DNA from: an uncultured Lachnospiraceae bacterium
GTDB lineage: Bacteria > Bacillota > Clostridia > Lachnospirales > Lachnospiraceae
Length of the DNA: 45,653 nt
NCBI GenBank assembly: GCA_947629385.1
Contig: CANRDO010000026.1
Location: forward strand, 1 to 45,653
Direction: 5' to 3'
Shown here: piece by piece, positions 17,594 to 26,268 of the stretch
Layout: every line of letters begins with the position of its first letter
Numbering within the stretch: the first letter of the stretch is position 1
Notes under the pieces: model-generated
What the model was told of the DNA's origin: nothing
The model's input: the letters and a program-made list of their open reading frames with translations, nothing else
The model's database searches: none
Position numbers and translations under genes: made by a program

Positions 17594-18470
17594 CGAGCAG
17601 ATGAAGAAACGCGTGACGGAGATCAAGAGTGTGATTGCCGGGTATCTGCCGGAGGAGGATGGGTTTCAGAGGACGCTTCTCGAGGCGGTCAACTACAGTA
17701 TGCTGGTCGGCGGCAAGAAGCTGCGGCCGCTTCTGATGCAGCAAACCTATGTGATGTTCGGCGGGAAATCCGCGGTGATCAAACCCTTTATGGCGGCGAT
17801 GGAGATGGTGCACACGCATTCGCTGATCCACGATGATCTGCCGGCGATGGACAACGATGAATACCGGAGAGGCCAGAAGACGACACATATCGTGTACGGG
17901 GAGGCGATGGCGATCCTCGCGGGCGACGCGCTTCTGAACCTGGCCTATGAGACCGCGGCGAAAGCGTTTGACATGGAGCCGGACAATCCGCGCATCGGCC
18001 GGGCGTTTCAGATCCTTGCGGGTAAGACCGGGATCGAGGGAATGATCGGCGGCCAGTCGGTGGATGTGGAATATGCGGGGAAGCCGCTCAACGCGGAGCA
18101 GCTTCAGTTTATCTACCGGCTGAAGACGGGAGCCCTGATCGAGGCGTCCATGATGATCGGCGCGGTGCTGGCCGGCGCTTCGGAGGAGGAGCTCGAGACG
18201 GTGCGGCAGGTGGCTGCGAACGTAGGCTTTGCGTTCCAGATTCAGGACGATATCCTCGACGTGACCGGGGATCAGGAGACGCTTGGCAAGTCTGTGAACA
18301 GCGATGAGAAGAATGAGAAGACGACGTACGTGACGGTGAATGGGCTTGACAAGGCGCGGGAGGACGTGGCGCGCTACTCGAAGGAAGCGATACGGCTTCT
18401 GGACGAGCTGCCATATGAGAATGAATTTTTGCGGGAGTTAATTCTCCATCTGATTCACCGCAGCGCATAG
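17583..18470 (+). CDS. ispA: Farnesyl diphosphate synthase (IspA type)
   Basis: A 295-residue trans-prenyltransferase that condenses isopentenyl diphosphate with allylic primers to make farnesyl (or geranyl) diphosphate, feeding undecaprenyl lipid and quinone synthesis. It has GGKKLRP, the first Asp-rich motif HDDLPAMDND (about 83-92), RRG just after it, and the second motif IQDDILDVTGD (about 221-231). The GTG start at 17583 lies inside the end of xseB behind GGAGAGGGTGAG. It sits directly before dxs, so precursor supply and chain elongation are in one operon. Confidence 0.95.
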   Translation: MNFDEQMKKRVTEIKSVIAGYLPEEDGFQRTLLEAVNYSMLVGGKKLRPLLMQQTYVMFGGKSAVIKPFMAAMEMVHTHSLIHDDLPAMDNDEYRRGQKTTHIVYGEAMAILAGDALLNLAYETAAKAFDMEPDNPRIGRAFQILAGKTGIEGMIGGQSVDVEYAGKPLNAEQLQFIYRLKTGALIEASMMIGAVLAGASEEELETVRQVAANVGFAFQIQDDILDVTGDQETLGKSVNSDEKNEKTTYVTVNGLDKAREDVARYSKEAIRLLDELPYENEFLRELILHLIHRSA

Positions 18471-18587
18471 GGCGGAGAGTCTGCCTGAGAATTTTGACAA
18501 TTTGATCTGCCGTACGGGCACCAGTGAAGGAATCAGGAGAAAGCCGAGGCTTGCAGTAGGCAATGCGTAGGAAAGGTGGCGTTTATT

Positions 18588-20447
18588 TTGTTAGAGAGAA
18601 TCAATGAAGTAAACGATATCAAGAAGATAGAGAAAGAGAATTTGCCGGAGCTGGCACAGGAGATCCGGGATTTTCTGATTCAGAAGATCAGCCGGACCGG
18701 AGGACATCTCGCATCCAATCTGGGCGTGGTGGAGCTGACGATGGCTCTGCATCTGTCCTTTACGCTTCCGCAGGACAAAATCATCTGGGACGTCGGGCAT
18801 CAGTCATACACGCACAAGATTCTGACCGGACGCAAAGCGGGTTTTGACGAGCTGCGCAAATTCGGCGGGATGAGCGGCTTTCCGAAGCGCAAGGAGAGTG
18901 ATTGCGACGCATTCGATACGGGGCACAGCTCGACGTCGATCTCGGCGGGGCTGGGCTATGTCTGTTCGCGTGACGTGCTGGGCGAGGACTATTATGTGGT
19001 CTCCGTGATCGGGGACGGAGCGCTGACCGGCGGGATGGCCTATGAGGCGCTGAACAATGCCTCGGAGCTGAAGACGAATTTTATTATTGTACTGAATGAC
19101 AACGAGATGTCCATCTCGGAGAATGTCGGCGGGATCTCTGCATATCTGGGAAATATCCGGACGGCGGAGTCCTATACCGGACTGAAGATGGGCGTTGAGA
19201 ATACATTGAACAAGATCCCCGTCTACGGGGACAAACTGATCCGCGGGATCCGTAACACAAAGCAGGGTATCAAGCAGTTTCTGGTGCCTGGCATGTTCTT
19301 CGAGGAGATGGGGATTACATATCTGGGGCCGGTCGACGGACACAATATTTCAAAGATGACGCGCGTTTTCCGCGACGCGAAGAAGGTAAACGGTCCGGTG
19401 CTTGTGCATGTGCTGACGCGCAAGGGTAAGGGCTTCGGACCGGCGGAGCGCATGCCGTCAAGATTCCACGGGGCGGAGCCCTTTGAGATTGAGACAGGGC
19501 TTCCCAGCGTGCGCAAGAAGAAGGCTGCCTATACGGACGTCTTCTCAACAGTCATGTGCAAGATGGGCGCGCGGGAGCCGAAGCTTGTGGCGGTCACGGC
19601 GGCGATGCCGGACGGCACGGGACTCAAGCGCTTCCGCAACATGTATCATGACCGATTTTTCGATGTGGGGATCGCCGAGGCGCATGCAGTGACCTTTGCG
19701 GCCGGGCTGGCCGCAGGCGGGCTGAAGCCTGTGGTCGCGGTGTATTCCTCTTTTCTGCAAAGGGCGTTCGACCAGATCATTCACGACGTCTGCATCCAGA
19801 ACCTGCACGTCGTGTTCGCGATCGATCGGGCCGGTCTGGTCGGGAGCGACGGGGAGACCCATCAGGGGATTTTCGACCTGTCGTACCTCTCGATGATGCC
19901 GAATATGTGTGTGATGGCTCCAAAGAACAAGTGGGAGCTTGCCGATATGCTGAAGTACGCGATTCAGTACGATGGGCCGATCGCGCTGCGTTATCCGCGC
20001 GGAGAAGCGTACGACGGCCTGAAGGAGTACAGGGCACCGATCGTCCTGGGAAAGAGTGAAGTCCTGTACGATGAGGACGGGCTTGCGCTGGTCGCGGTCG
20101 GCAGCATGGTGCAGACGGCGCTCGCCGTGCGCGAGATGCTCAAAGAGATCGGCTATCAGTGCACGGTCGTGAACGCGCGCTTCGTCAAACCGCTCGACGA
20201 GGAGACGCTTGCCTATCTCGCGAAGGATCACCGGCTGGTCGTGACACTGGAGGAGAATGTAAAGAGCGGCGGCTTCGGCGAGAAGGTGCTGGAGTATTAC
20301 AGTGAAACGGGAGCCGGCGTGCAGGTGCTGCAAGTGGCGCTTCCGGACGACTATATCGAGCACGGGAACGTGAATGTGCTGCGCGAGGAGACCTGCATCG
20401 ATGCGGAGTCGATCTTCAAACGGATCATCGCGCGGTACCGGCAATAG
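18588..20447 (+). CDS. dxs: 1-deoxy-D-xylulose-5-phosphate synthase
   Basis: A thiamine-diphosphate enzyme of about 619 residues that condenses pyruvate and glyceraldehyde 3-phosphate, the first step of the MEP isoprenoid pathway. Motifs: GGHLASNLGVVELT, IWDVGHQSYTHKILTGR, GHSSTSISAGLG, the ThDP/Mg motif GDGALTGGMAYEALNNA with DNEMSIS, and the transketolase-like YSSFLQRAFDQIIHDV with DRAGLVGSDGETHQG. I prefer the TTG at 18588 (LERINEVNDIKKIE), which follows AGGAAAGGTGG; a GTG at 18576 is four codons upstream. Exact N-terminus is uncertain. About 100 bases without a gene separate it from ispA. Confidence 0.94.
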   Translation: MLERINEVNDIKKIEKENLPELAQEIRDFLIQKISRTGGHLASNLGVVELTMALHLSFTLPQDKIIWDVGHQSYTHKILTGRKAGFDELRKFGGMSGFPKRKESDCDAFDTGHSSTSISAGLGYVCSRDVLGEDYYVVSVIGDGALTGGMAYEALNNASELKTNFIIVLNDNEMSISENVGGISAYLGNIRTAESYTGLKMGVENTLNKIPVYGDKLIRGIRNTKQGIKQFLVPGMFFEEMGITYLGPVDGHNISKMTRVFRDAKKVNGPVLVHVLTRKGKGFGPAERMPSRFHGAEPFEIETGLPSVRKKKAAYTDVFSTVMCKMGAREPKLVAVTAAMPDGTGLKRFRNMYHDRFFDVGIAEAHAVTFAAGLAAGGLKPVVAVYSSFLQRAFDQIIHDVCIQNLHVVFAIDRAGLVGSDGETHQGIFDLSYLSMMPNMCVMAPKNKWELADMLKYAIQYDGPIALRYPRGEAYDGLKEYRAPIVLGKSEVLYDEDGLALVAVGSMVQTALAVREMLKEIGYQCTVVNARFVKPLDEETLAYLAKDHRLVVTLEENVKSGGFGEKVLEYYSETGAGVQVLQVALPDDYIEHGNVNVLREETCIDAESIFKRIIARYRQ

Positions 20448-20464
20448 TTCTATTCAGAACAGTC

Positions 20465-20500
20465 AAAAAGGGAGTTGCCAAGCCCCTGCAGGGCGTCCGG
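20465..20500. repeat. Short derivative of the dispersed repeat
   Basis: AAAAGGGAGTTGC joined directly to CAAGCCCCTGCAGGGCGTCC. These match the two flanks of the long stem in copies 1 and 2 (AAAAGGGACTTGC and GCAAGCCCGTGCAGGGCGTC), with the central part of about 105 bases absent. It lies between dxs and tlyA, about 40 bases before the tlyA start. Confidence 0.6.
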
Positions 20501-20539
20501 ACAGCCATTATGAATGAAGCACGAAGACGGAGATTTGTT

Positions 20540-21433
20540 ATGAAGGAACGATTGGATGTGCTGCTTGTGCAGCGAGGCCTGGCTGTCTCCCGCGAGAAGG
20601 CGAAGGCCGTGATTATGGCGGGCAGCGTGCTTGTGAACGGCCAGCGCGAGGATAAGGCAGGGACGATGGTCGACGAGAAGGCGGAGATCACCGTGAAAGG
20701 CAGCCAGCTGCGCTATGTGAGCCGGGGCGGACTGAAGCTGGAGAAGGCGATGAAAAGTTTCGGCGTCACGCTGGACGGGAGAGTCTGTATGGACGTGGGA
20801 GCGTCGACCGGCGGCTTTACCGACTGTATGCTGCAAAACGGCGCTGTCAAAGTATACTCGGTGGACGTCGGACATGGGCAGCTGGACTGGAAGCTGCGTA
20901 ACGACGAGCGTGTCGTCTGTATGGAAAAGACCAATATCCGCTACGTCGTGCCGGAGAATATCGGGGAGCCGCCGTCTTTTGTATCGATCGACGTATCGTT
21001 CATCTCGCTGACGAAGGTGCTCGGCCCGGTGCGGGAGCTGATGACGGACGAAGGAGAGATCGTCTGCCTGATCAAGCCGCAGTTTGAGGCAGGGCGAGAG
21101 AAGGTCGGCAAGAAGGGCGTTGTGCGGGATCCGGCTGTGCATGAGGAAGTGATCCGCAAGGTGATCAAATACGCCGCGCAGCTCGGTCTGGAGAAAGCCG
21201 GACTTACGTATTCCCCGATCAAAGGGCCGGAGGGCAACATCGAGTATCTTCTGTATCTGCGGAAGCATGCAGGATGTGAAGAGACAGAAGCGGAGGCTGC
21301 GGAGACGAAAAAAGTAAAGCCGAAGGATACAGAACCGGAAAGCGCAGTGCCGGAGGGGACTATGTCCGGAGGTACAGAGCAGGAGACGACGGTGCGCGCG
21401 GTCGTGGAGGCTGCCCACGCTGAGCTTGACTGA
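20540..21433 (+). CDS. tlyA: TlyA-family rRNA 2'-O-methyltransferase
   Basis: A 297-residue protein with an N-terminal S4 RNA-binding domain (RLDVLLVQRGLAVSREKAK, about 3-60) and an FtsJ-like methyltransferase domain with the SAM motif CMDVGASTGGFTDCML (about 82-97), then VSIDVSFISL and LIKPQFEAG. TlyA proteins methylate 16S and 23S rRNA; some are also called hemolysin A. The last 50 or so residues are an acidic, Thr/Glu-rich tail not normal for the family. ATG 20540 gives the family start MKERLDVLLVQRG; ATG 20510 is in frame but overlaps the region just after the repeat remnant. Confidence 0.92.
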   Translation: MKERLDVLLVQRGLAVSREKAKAVIMAGSVLVNGQREDKAGTMVDEKAEITVKGSQLRYVSRGGLKLEKAMKSFGVTLDGRVCMDVGASTGGFTDCMLQNGAVKVYSVDVGHGQLDWKLRNDERVVCMEKTNIRYVVPENIGEPPSFVSIDVSFISLTKVLGPVRELMTDEGEIVCLIKPQFEAGREKVGKKGVVRDPAVHEEVIRKVIKYAAQLGLEKAGLTYSPIKGPEGNIEYLLYLRKHAGCEETEAEAAETKKVKPKDTEPESAVPEGTMSGGTEQETTVRAVVEAAHAELD

Positions 21434-21513
21434 GATCTGACGGATGTTGTCCCGGGAGGCGGAACCGTGCATCGGAGCCGGTCTGCCTGCGCGGACAGAA
21501 CGGAGCATGACTT

Positions 21514-22377
21514 ATGAATACATTTTATGTGATCACAAATTACCAAAAGGATCCGGAATTTCAGACGGCGGGTATGATCCGGGATTATCTGGAGAGCAAA
21601 GGCAGGAAGTGTTGCATCCAGCAGTGCGGGAAGGACCATCCGACCGGACAGTACAGATACACGGACGCGCAGAAAATACCGAAGGACATCGACTGTGTGC
21701 TGGTGCTCGGCGGGGATGGGACGCTTTTGCAGGCGGCCAGAGATCTTGTGGAGCGTTCGCTTCCGCTTCTGGGCGTCAATATGGGGACGCTCGGCTATCT
21801 CGCTGAGATCGAGCACACAAATGTTTATCCGGCGCTGGACAGGCTGATATCCGGTGATTTTTCAATCGAGTCGCGCATGATGCTCCAGGGCACGGCGCTC
21901 CATCAGGGAAGGCGGCTTCTGAAGGATATCGCGCTGAACGATATCGTGATCCGGCGAAACGGCAAGCTGCGTGTTCTCGATTTCAATATTTATGTGGACG
22001 ATGTGTTTCTGACCGCCTATTCGGCGGACGGGATCATCGTCGCGACGCCGACCGGCTCCACGGGTTATAATCTGTCCGCGGGAGGACCGATTGTAGCTCC
22101 GCAGGCGTCTTTGATCCTGCTGTCAGCAGTCGCCCCGCACACATTGAATTCGCGCTCGATCGTTTTGCCGGACGATGTGGAGGTTACGATCGAGATCAGC
22201 GCGAGGCACGACACGGACATGGACGGAGCGGAGGCGACCTTTGACGGCGACACATCCGTGAGGCTGAATTCGGGCGACCGGATCGTCATCTCAAAGTCCG
22301 ACCGAAAGGTACAGATGATAAAGACGAAAAATACAAGTTTTCTGGAGATTCTTCGCCTGAAGATGGCGAATCCGTAA
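21514..22377 (+). CDS. nadK: NAD kinase
   Basis: A 287-residue enzyme that phosphorylates NAD to NADP. It has the diacylglycerol-kinase-like motif LVLGGDGTLLQ (GGDGT at 66-70), LLGVNMGTLGYLAEIE, ALNDIVIRRNG and DGIIVATPTGSTGYNLSAGG. ATG 21514 gives a normal start (MNTFYVITNYQKD). It is 80 bases after tlyA and about 135 bases before argR, as in other Clostridia. Confidence 0.96.
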   Translation: MNTFYVITNYQKDPEFQTAGMIRDYLESKGRKCCIQQCGKDHPTGQYRYTDAQKIPKDIDCVLVLGGDGTLLQAARDLVERSLPLLGVNMGTLGYLAEIEHTNVYPALDRLISGDFSIESRMMLQGTALHQGRRLLKDIALNDIVIRRNGKLRVLDFNIYVDDVFLTAYSADGIIVATPTGSTGYNLSAGGPIVAPQASLILLSAVAPHTLNSRSIVLPDDVEVTIEISARHDTDMDGAEATFDGDTSVRLNSGDRIVISKSDRKVQMIKTKNTSFLEILRLKMANP

Positions 22378-22513
22378 GCGCGGATCCGGGGAGTACAGGA
22401 GATGAGACATGAAAGCCAAAGGAGGCAGCAGTTCGAGCATAGGGAGCGACGTGGTATGCTATGTCGTATAAGGATCATTCGAGGCGGTAGGGAAAGGAGA
22501 TCGAAGAAGGATT

Positions 22514-22966
22514 ATGAAGAATGCGAGACAGGAAAAGATCGTTGAGCTGATCACGAAATATGAGATCGAGACGCAGGAGGAGCTTGCGTCGTATCTGGAA
22601 AAGGAAGGCTGCCGCGTCACGCAGGCGACGATCTCCCGCGATATCCGTGAGCTCAAGCTGACAAAACTGACGACCGCGGACGGAAAGCAGAAATACACGC
22701 TGATGCAGAACCACACGCCTGAGATCAACGACAAATATCTGCGGGTCCTGAAGGAAGGTTTTGTCTCGATGGACATGGCGCAGAATATCCTGGTCGTGAA
22801 GACTGTCTCCGGCATGGCGATGGCGGTCGCGGCCGCGATCGACGCGATGCACTGGCCGGAGGTCGCAGGCTGCATCGCGGGGGATGATACGATCATGTGC
22901 GCGATCCGAAGCTCGGAGGACACGCTGCGGGTGATGGACGAGATACAGAAGGTTGTTCGTGTTTAA
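22514..22966 (+). CDS. argR: Arginine repressor ArgR
   Basis: A 150-residue regulator. The N-terminal winged helix contains VTQATISRDIRELKLTK (about 36-52), the family DNA-recognition element. The C-terminal oligomerisation and arginine-binding domain contains MAQNILVVKTVSGMAMAVAAA, AGCIAGDDTIMCAIRS and a final VMDEIQKVV. The GD pair in AGDD matches the arginine ligands. AAGGAGATCG precedes ATG 22514 at a slightly long distance. Its location between nadK and recN is a conserved clostridial and bacillar feature. Confidence 0.95.
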   Translation: MKNARQEKIVELITKYEIETQEELASYLEKEGCRVTQATISRDIRELKLTKLTTADGKQKYTLMQNHTPEINDKYLRVLKEGFVSMDMAQNILVVKTVSGMAMAVAAAIDAMHWPEVAGCIAGDDTIMCAIRSSEDTLRVMDEIQKVVRV

Positions 22967-22989
22967 CCGGGGAGAGACAGGGCAAAGCT

Positions 22990-24672
22990 ATGTTGGTAAG
23001 TTTGCATGTGAAAAATATGGCGCTGATCAGGGAGGCGGAGGTTGAGTTCGGCGAGGGATTGAACATCATGACCGGCGAGACCGGAGCCGGGAAATCCATC
23101 GTGATCGGGTCAGTCAATATCGCGCTGGGGACAGGCAATTTCCGGGATTATGTCCCGGAGGACGCGGACTACGCGCTTGTCGAGCTCGTATTTTCTTCGG
23201 AAAATGAGGCCGTCCGCCGGATGCTGGAGGAGCAGGACATTCCGTTCGAGGACGGGGAAGTGATCATCGCGAGACGGTACAAGGCCGGGCGGAGTGTCAG
23301 CAAGGTCAACGGAGAGACCGTGCCGGTATCGTTTGTGCGGGAGCTTGCCGCGGAGCTGATCGATATACATGGTCAGCACGAGCATCAGTCGCTGCTGTAC
23401 GAGAAGAATCATTTGAAGATCCTGGATGGATTTGCCGGAGAGCAGATAGAGGAGAAGCTGGCGCTTTGCCGTGAACAGTACCGCGCGTTTCGGCAGGCGA
23501 AGAAGCAGCTTTCGGAGGCGGACGCGGGAGAGGCTGAGCGGGCGAAGGAACTGGATTTTCTGAAGTTTGAGCGAAATGAGATCGAGTCTGCCGCACTCGT
23601 GCCGGGAGAGGACGAGGAGCTGGAGAGCGAATACCGCCGCATGTCGAACGGCCAGAAGATCATGGAGGCGCTCTCAGAGACTGCCGCCCTGACCGGTGCG
23701 GGAGACTATTCCGGCGCAGGGGACGAAGTCAGCCGGGCAATGCGCGCGTTTGGCACGGCCGTTCTCTATGACGAGTCGCTCGGCGATCTGGAGCAGACGC
23801 TCGCGGATATCGAGTCGATGCTCAACGATTTCAACCGCGGTTTGTCCGGGTACATGGACGATTTCGTCTTTGACGCGCAGAAGCTGCGGGAGACGGAGGA
23901 GCGGCTGGATCTGATCAACCGTCTAAAGACAAAATATGGAAATTCGATTGAGCAGATCCTGGAAGCGGGACGTGCGAAGGCGGAGAGGATCGAGATTCTG
24001 ACAAATTATGACGCATATCTTGCGGATCTTCGGAAAAACTATGAACAGAGCAAAATCGTGCTCCGGAAGACCGCGGACGAGATCTCTTCGATCCGAAAAA
24101 AATGCGCACTGCAGCTTTCGAAAGAGATTCAGGACGCGCTGGTCGATCTGAATTTTCTCGATGTGCGATTTGAAATTTCGTTCCGGGAATTGGAAGAACC
24201 GGGTGAAAACGGCAGGGATGAGGTGCGTTTCCTGATCTCGATGAATCCGGGGCTTCCGCTTAAGCCGCTTGCGGACGTGGCGTCCGGAGGCGAGCTTTCG
24301 AGGATCATGCTCGCGCTCAAGGCGGTCATGGCGGATCGGGATGAGATCGGGACGCTGATCTTTGACGAGATCGACAGCGGGATCAGCGGGCGCACGGCGC
24401 AGAAGGTTTCCGAAAAAATGGCAGTGATCGCCAGGAAGCATCAGGTTCTGTGCATCACGCATCTCGCGCAGATCGCGTCGATGGCGGATCACCATTTCAT
24501 TATTGAGAAGAAGCCTGCCGACAGCAAGACCGTGACAAACATTGGTCTACTGAGCGAGGAGGAGAGTGTCGAGGAGCTCGCGCGCATCCTAGGCGGCGCG
24601 AAGATTACGCAGACGGTGCTCGACAGTGCGCGTGAAATGAAAGAACTGGCAAAAAACGCAAAAAAATACTAG
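22990..24672 (+). CDS. recN: DNA repair protein RecN
   Basis: A 560-residue SMC-like ATPase for double-strand break repair. Walker A is GETGAGKS (29-36), central coiled coils span about 150-370, the ABC signature ASGGELSRIMLALK is near 432-445 and Walker B LIFDEIDSGISG follows. DIHGQHEHQSLL is a RecN hallmark. ATG 22990 gives the family start (LVSLHVKNMALIREAEVEF); the frame is open further upstream, inside argR, but without homology. It is the last gene of the housekeeping operon and is followed by a strong terminator. Confidence 0.96.
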   Translation: MLVSLHVKNMALIREAEVEFGEGLNIMTGETGAGKSIVIGSVNIALGTGNFRDYVPEDADYALVELVFSSENEAVRRMLEEQDIPFEDGEVIIARRYKAGRSVSKVNGETVPVSFVRELAAELIDIHGQHEHQSLLYEKNHLKILDGFAGEQIEEKLALCREQYRAFRQAKKQLSEADAGEAERAKELDFLKFERNEIESAALVPGEDEELESEYRRMSNGQKIMEALSETAALTGAGDYSGAGDEVSRAMRAFGTAVLYDESLGDLEQTLADIESMLNDFNRGLSGYMDDFVFDAQKLRETEERLDLINRLKTKYGNSIEQILEAGRAKAERIEILTNYDAYLADLRKNYEQSKIVLRKTADEISSIRKKCALQLSKEIQDALVDLNFLDVRFEISFRELEEPGENGRDEVRFLISMNPGLPLKPLADVASGGELSRIMLALKAVMADRDEIGTLIFDEIDSGISGRTAQKVSEKMAVIARKHQVLCITHLAQIASMADHHFIIEKKPADSKTVTNIGLLSEEESVEELARILGGAKITQTVLDSAREMKELAKNAKKY

Positions 24673-24700
24673 AGTCAAACGATGAGAACTCCACATACTG

Positions 24701-24736
24701 AATGCAGAGACTGGTGACACAGTGCTCTGCATTTTT
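24701..24736 (+). terminator. Rho-independent terminator after recN
   Basis: AATGCAGAG-ACTG (24701-24713) pairs with CAGT-g-CTCTGCATT (24720-24733), a 13-bp hairpin with one bulge, followed by a run of T to 24736. It closes the asp23-recN operon and separates it from spoIVB. Confidence 0.88.
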
Positions 24737-24784
24737 CGTGAAAACAATGTTCATTTGATCATATACAGAAGTGGGGTGCAAAAG

Positions 24785-26059
24785 ATGAATGTCAGGCAGA
24801 AATACAGGGGATTTGTGTGCGTTTTGCTGGGATTTGGGATCATCGGTCTGGGCGTGTGCAGTCTGGCGGCGGTGCGCGCGCAGATTCCGTCGCAGATGCA
24901 GGTGGCGGACGCGGGCGAGCTTCCGGAACTGTTTCACAATGCGTTTGACCGTCTGATCACAAAAGAGATCAGCGCGCGTGAGCCTGCCGCTTTGGAGGAA
25001 AAACAGGGAGGAACGACTCTGGTGGAAGTGGGAGAGTCCCTGAATGAAAACGCCGTTCCGGAGACTTATAAGATCATGTACCGCCTGTTCGGAAAAATCC
25101 CCCTGAAGATGGTGACGGTAAGCGTTGTCCCGAGAAAGCAGGTCTATGTGGGCGGCACGCCGATCGGAATCTATCTGAAGACAGACGGAGTCATGGTCGT
25201 TGAGACCGGCGAGATCCAGAGCGCGGACGGGGATGTGTGCTGTCCGGCAGAAAATATCGTGAAGTCCGGGGATTATATTAAAGCTGTCAACGGCGTTGAG
25301 ACGGATACAAAGGAGAGGCTCGTGGAGTGCATCAGCGCCTGCGGCGGCGAGGACGTGGTGCTGGCGGTGGATCGCGCGGGCGAGCAGATCAGCCTCAAGG
25401 TTCATCCGGTGCAGGATGAGAGCGGCACATACAAAGCGGGCATCTGGGTCCGCAGTGATACGCAGGGGATCGGCACGCTGACTTATGTCGACAAGAACGG
25501 GAAGTTCGGCGCACTGGGGCATGGGATCAGCGATATTGATACCGGCAAGCTTCTGGACATCAGCGGGGGCATTCTGTACAATGCCGATGTGATCTCGATC
25601 ATTAAGGGTTCCCAGGGCGTGCCGGGCGAGCTGGCCGGCGTGATCCACTACAGCGAGGGCTATAGGATCGGCGAGATCGAGGAAAATCGGAAGGATGGGA
25701 TTTACGGTGAGACAGTCGGATTCCCGGCAATGTCGGAGACGATGAAGCTCTGTGAGACCGCCTATAAGCAGGAAGTCGTGCAGGGCCCGGCGACGATCCT
25801 GTGCTCGGTGGACGGCGCATGTAAAGAGTATGATGTCGATATCCGGGAGATCCGCCTGAACGGAAGCGACGTCAACAAGGGAATGGTGATCGAGGTGACA
25901 GATCCCAGGCTGCTGGAACTGACCGGCGGGATCGTGCAGGGAATGTCGGGTTCGCCGATCTTGCAAAACGGCCGGATCGTGGGCGCCGTGACGCACGTGT
26001 TCGTGCAGGACGCGAAGAAAGGTTATGGAATCTTCGTGGAGAGCATGCTGGGACACTGA
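24785..26059 (+). CDS. spoIVB: SpoIVB sporulation signalling serine protease
   Basis: A 424-residue S55-family protease that is secreted by the forespore and triggers pro-sigma-K processing. An N-terminal signal-anchor (about 10-32) leads to a PDZ domain (about 110-215; IKAVNGVETDTKERL, then VVLAVDRAGEQ). The catalytic part has GALGHGISDIDTG (His246) and GMSGSP (nucleophile Ser388), then GAVTHVFVQDAKKGYGIF. ATG 24785 follows GGGGTG by about 9 bases. It has its own unit after the recN terminator. In most Clostridia spo0A follows; here it does not. Confidence 0.95.
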   Translation: MNVRQKYRGFVCVLLGFGIIGLGVCSLAAVRAQIPSQMQVADAGELPELFHNAFDRLITKEISAREPAALEEKQGGTTLVEVGESLNENAVPETYKIMYRLFGKIPLKMVTVSVVPRKQVYVGGTPIGIYLKTDGVMVVETGEIQSADGDVCCPAENIVKSGDYIKAVNGVETDTKERLVECISACGGEDVVLAVDRAGEQISLKVHPVQDESGTYKAGIWVRSDTQGIGTLTYVDKNGKFGALGHGISDIDTGKLLDISGGILYNADVISIIKGSQGVPGELAGVIHYSEGYRIGEIEENRKDGIYGETVGFPAMSETMKLCETAYKQEVVQGPATILCSVDGACKEYDVDIREIRLNGSDVNKGMVIEVTDPRLLELTGGIVQGMSGSPILQNGRIVGAVTHVFVQDAKKGYGIFVESMLGH

Positions 26060-26075
26060 GTTTGAACAAAGAGAG

Positions 26076-26128
26076 AAAACAGACATGATCGGAAGCTTGC
26101 CTGCCGCTTGCGGGATTGTCTGTTTTTG
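26076..26128 (+). terminator. Terminator after spoIVB
   Basis: AAACAGACA (26077-26085) pairs with TGTCTGTTT (26118-26126), followed by further T. The loop is long but contains a smaller internal GCTTGCCTGC/GCTTGCGGG-type fold. Lies 17 bases after the spoIVB stop. Confidence 0.7.
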
Positions 26129-26186
26129 TATCTGTTTTTGTTTTGCCAAAAGAATAAAAATGCTCAGACCAAAAGTGAAAAAAGTA

Positions 26187-26214
26187 TTGACACGTTTTCC
26201 TACGATGGTAAAAT
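26187..26214 (+). promoter_or_regulatory. Promoter of the cell-wall protein cluster
   Basis: TTGACA (26187-26192), 16 bases, TAAAAT (26209-26214). The transcript would start near 26221 and give a leader of about 48 bases to GTG 26269. Confidence 0.6.
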
Positions 26215-26268
26215 TATGATTGTGATTAAGTTACAGACTATTTGAGAAGGTATGTGGGGGACGTTAAG

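Noticed and set aside
24605..26149. Minus-strand open frame of 514 codons over spoIVB
   Set aside because: It covers both the recN and spoIVB terminators and the spoIVB coding sequence; no motif supports it.
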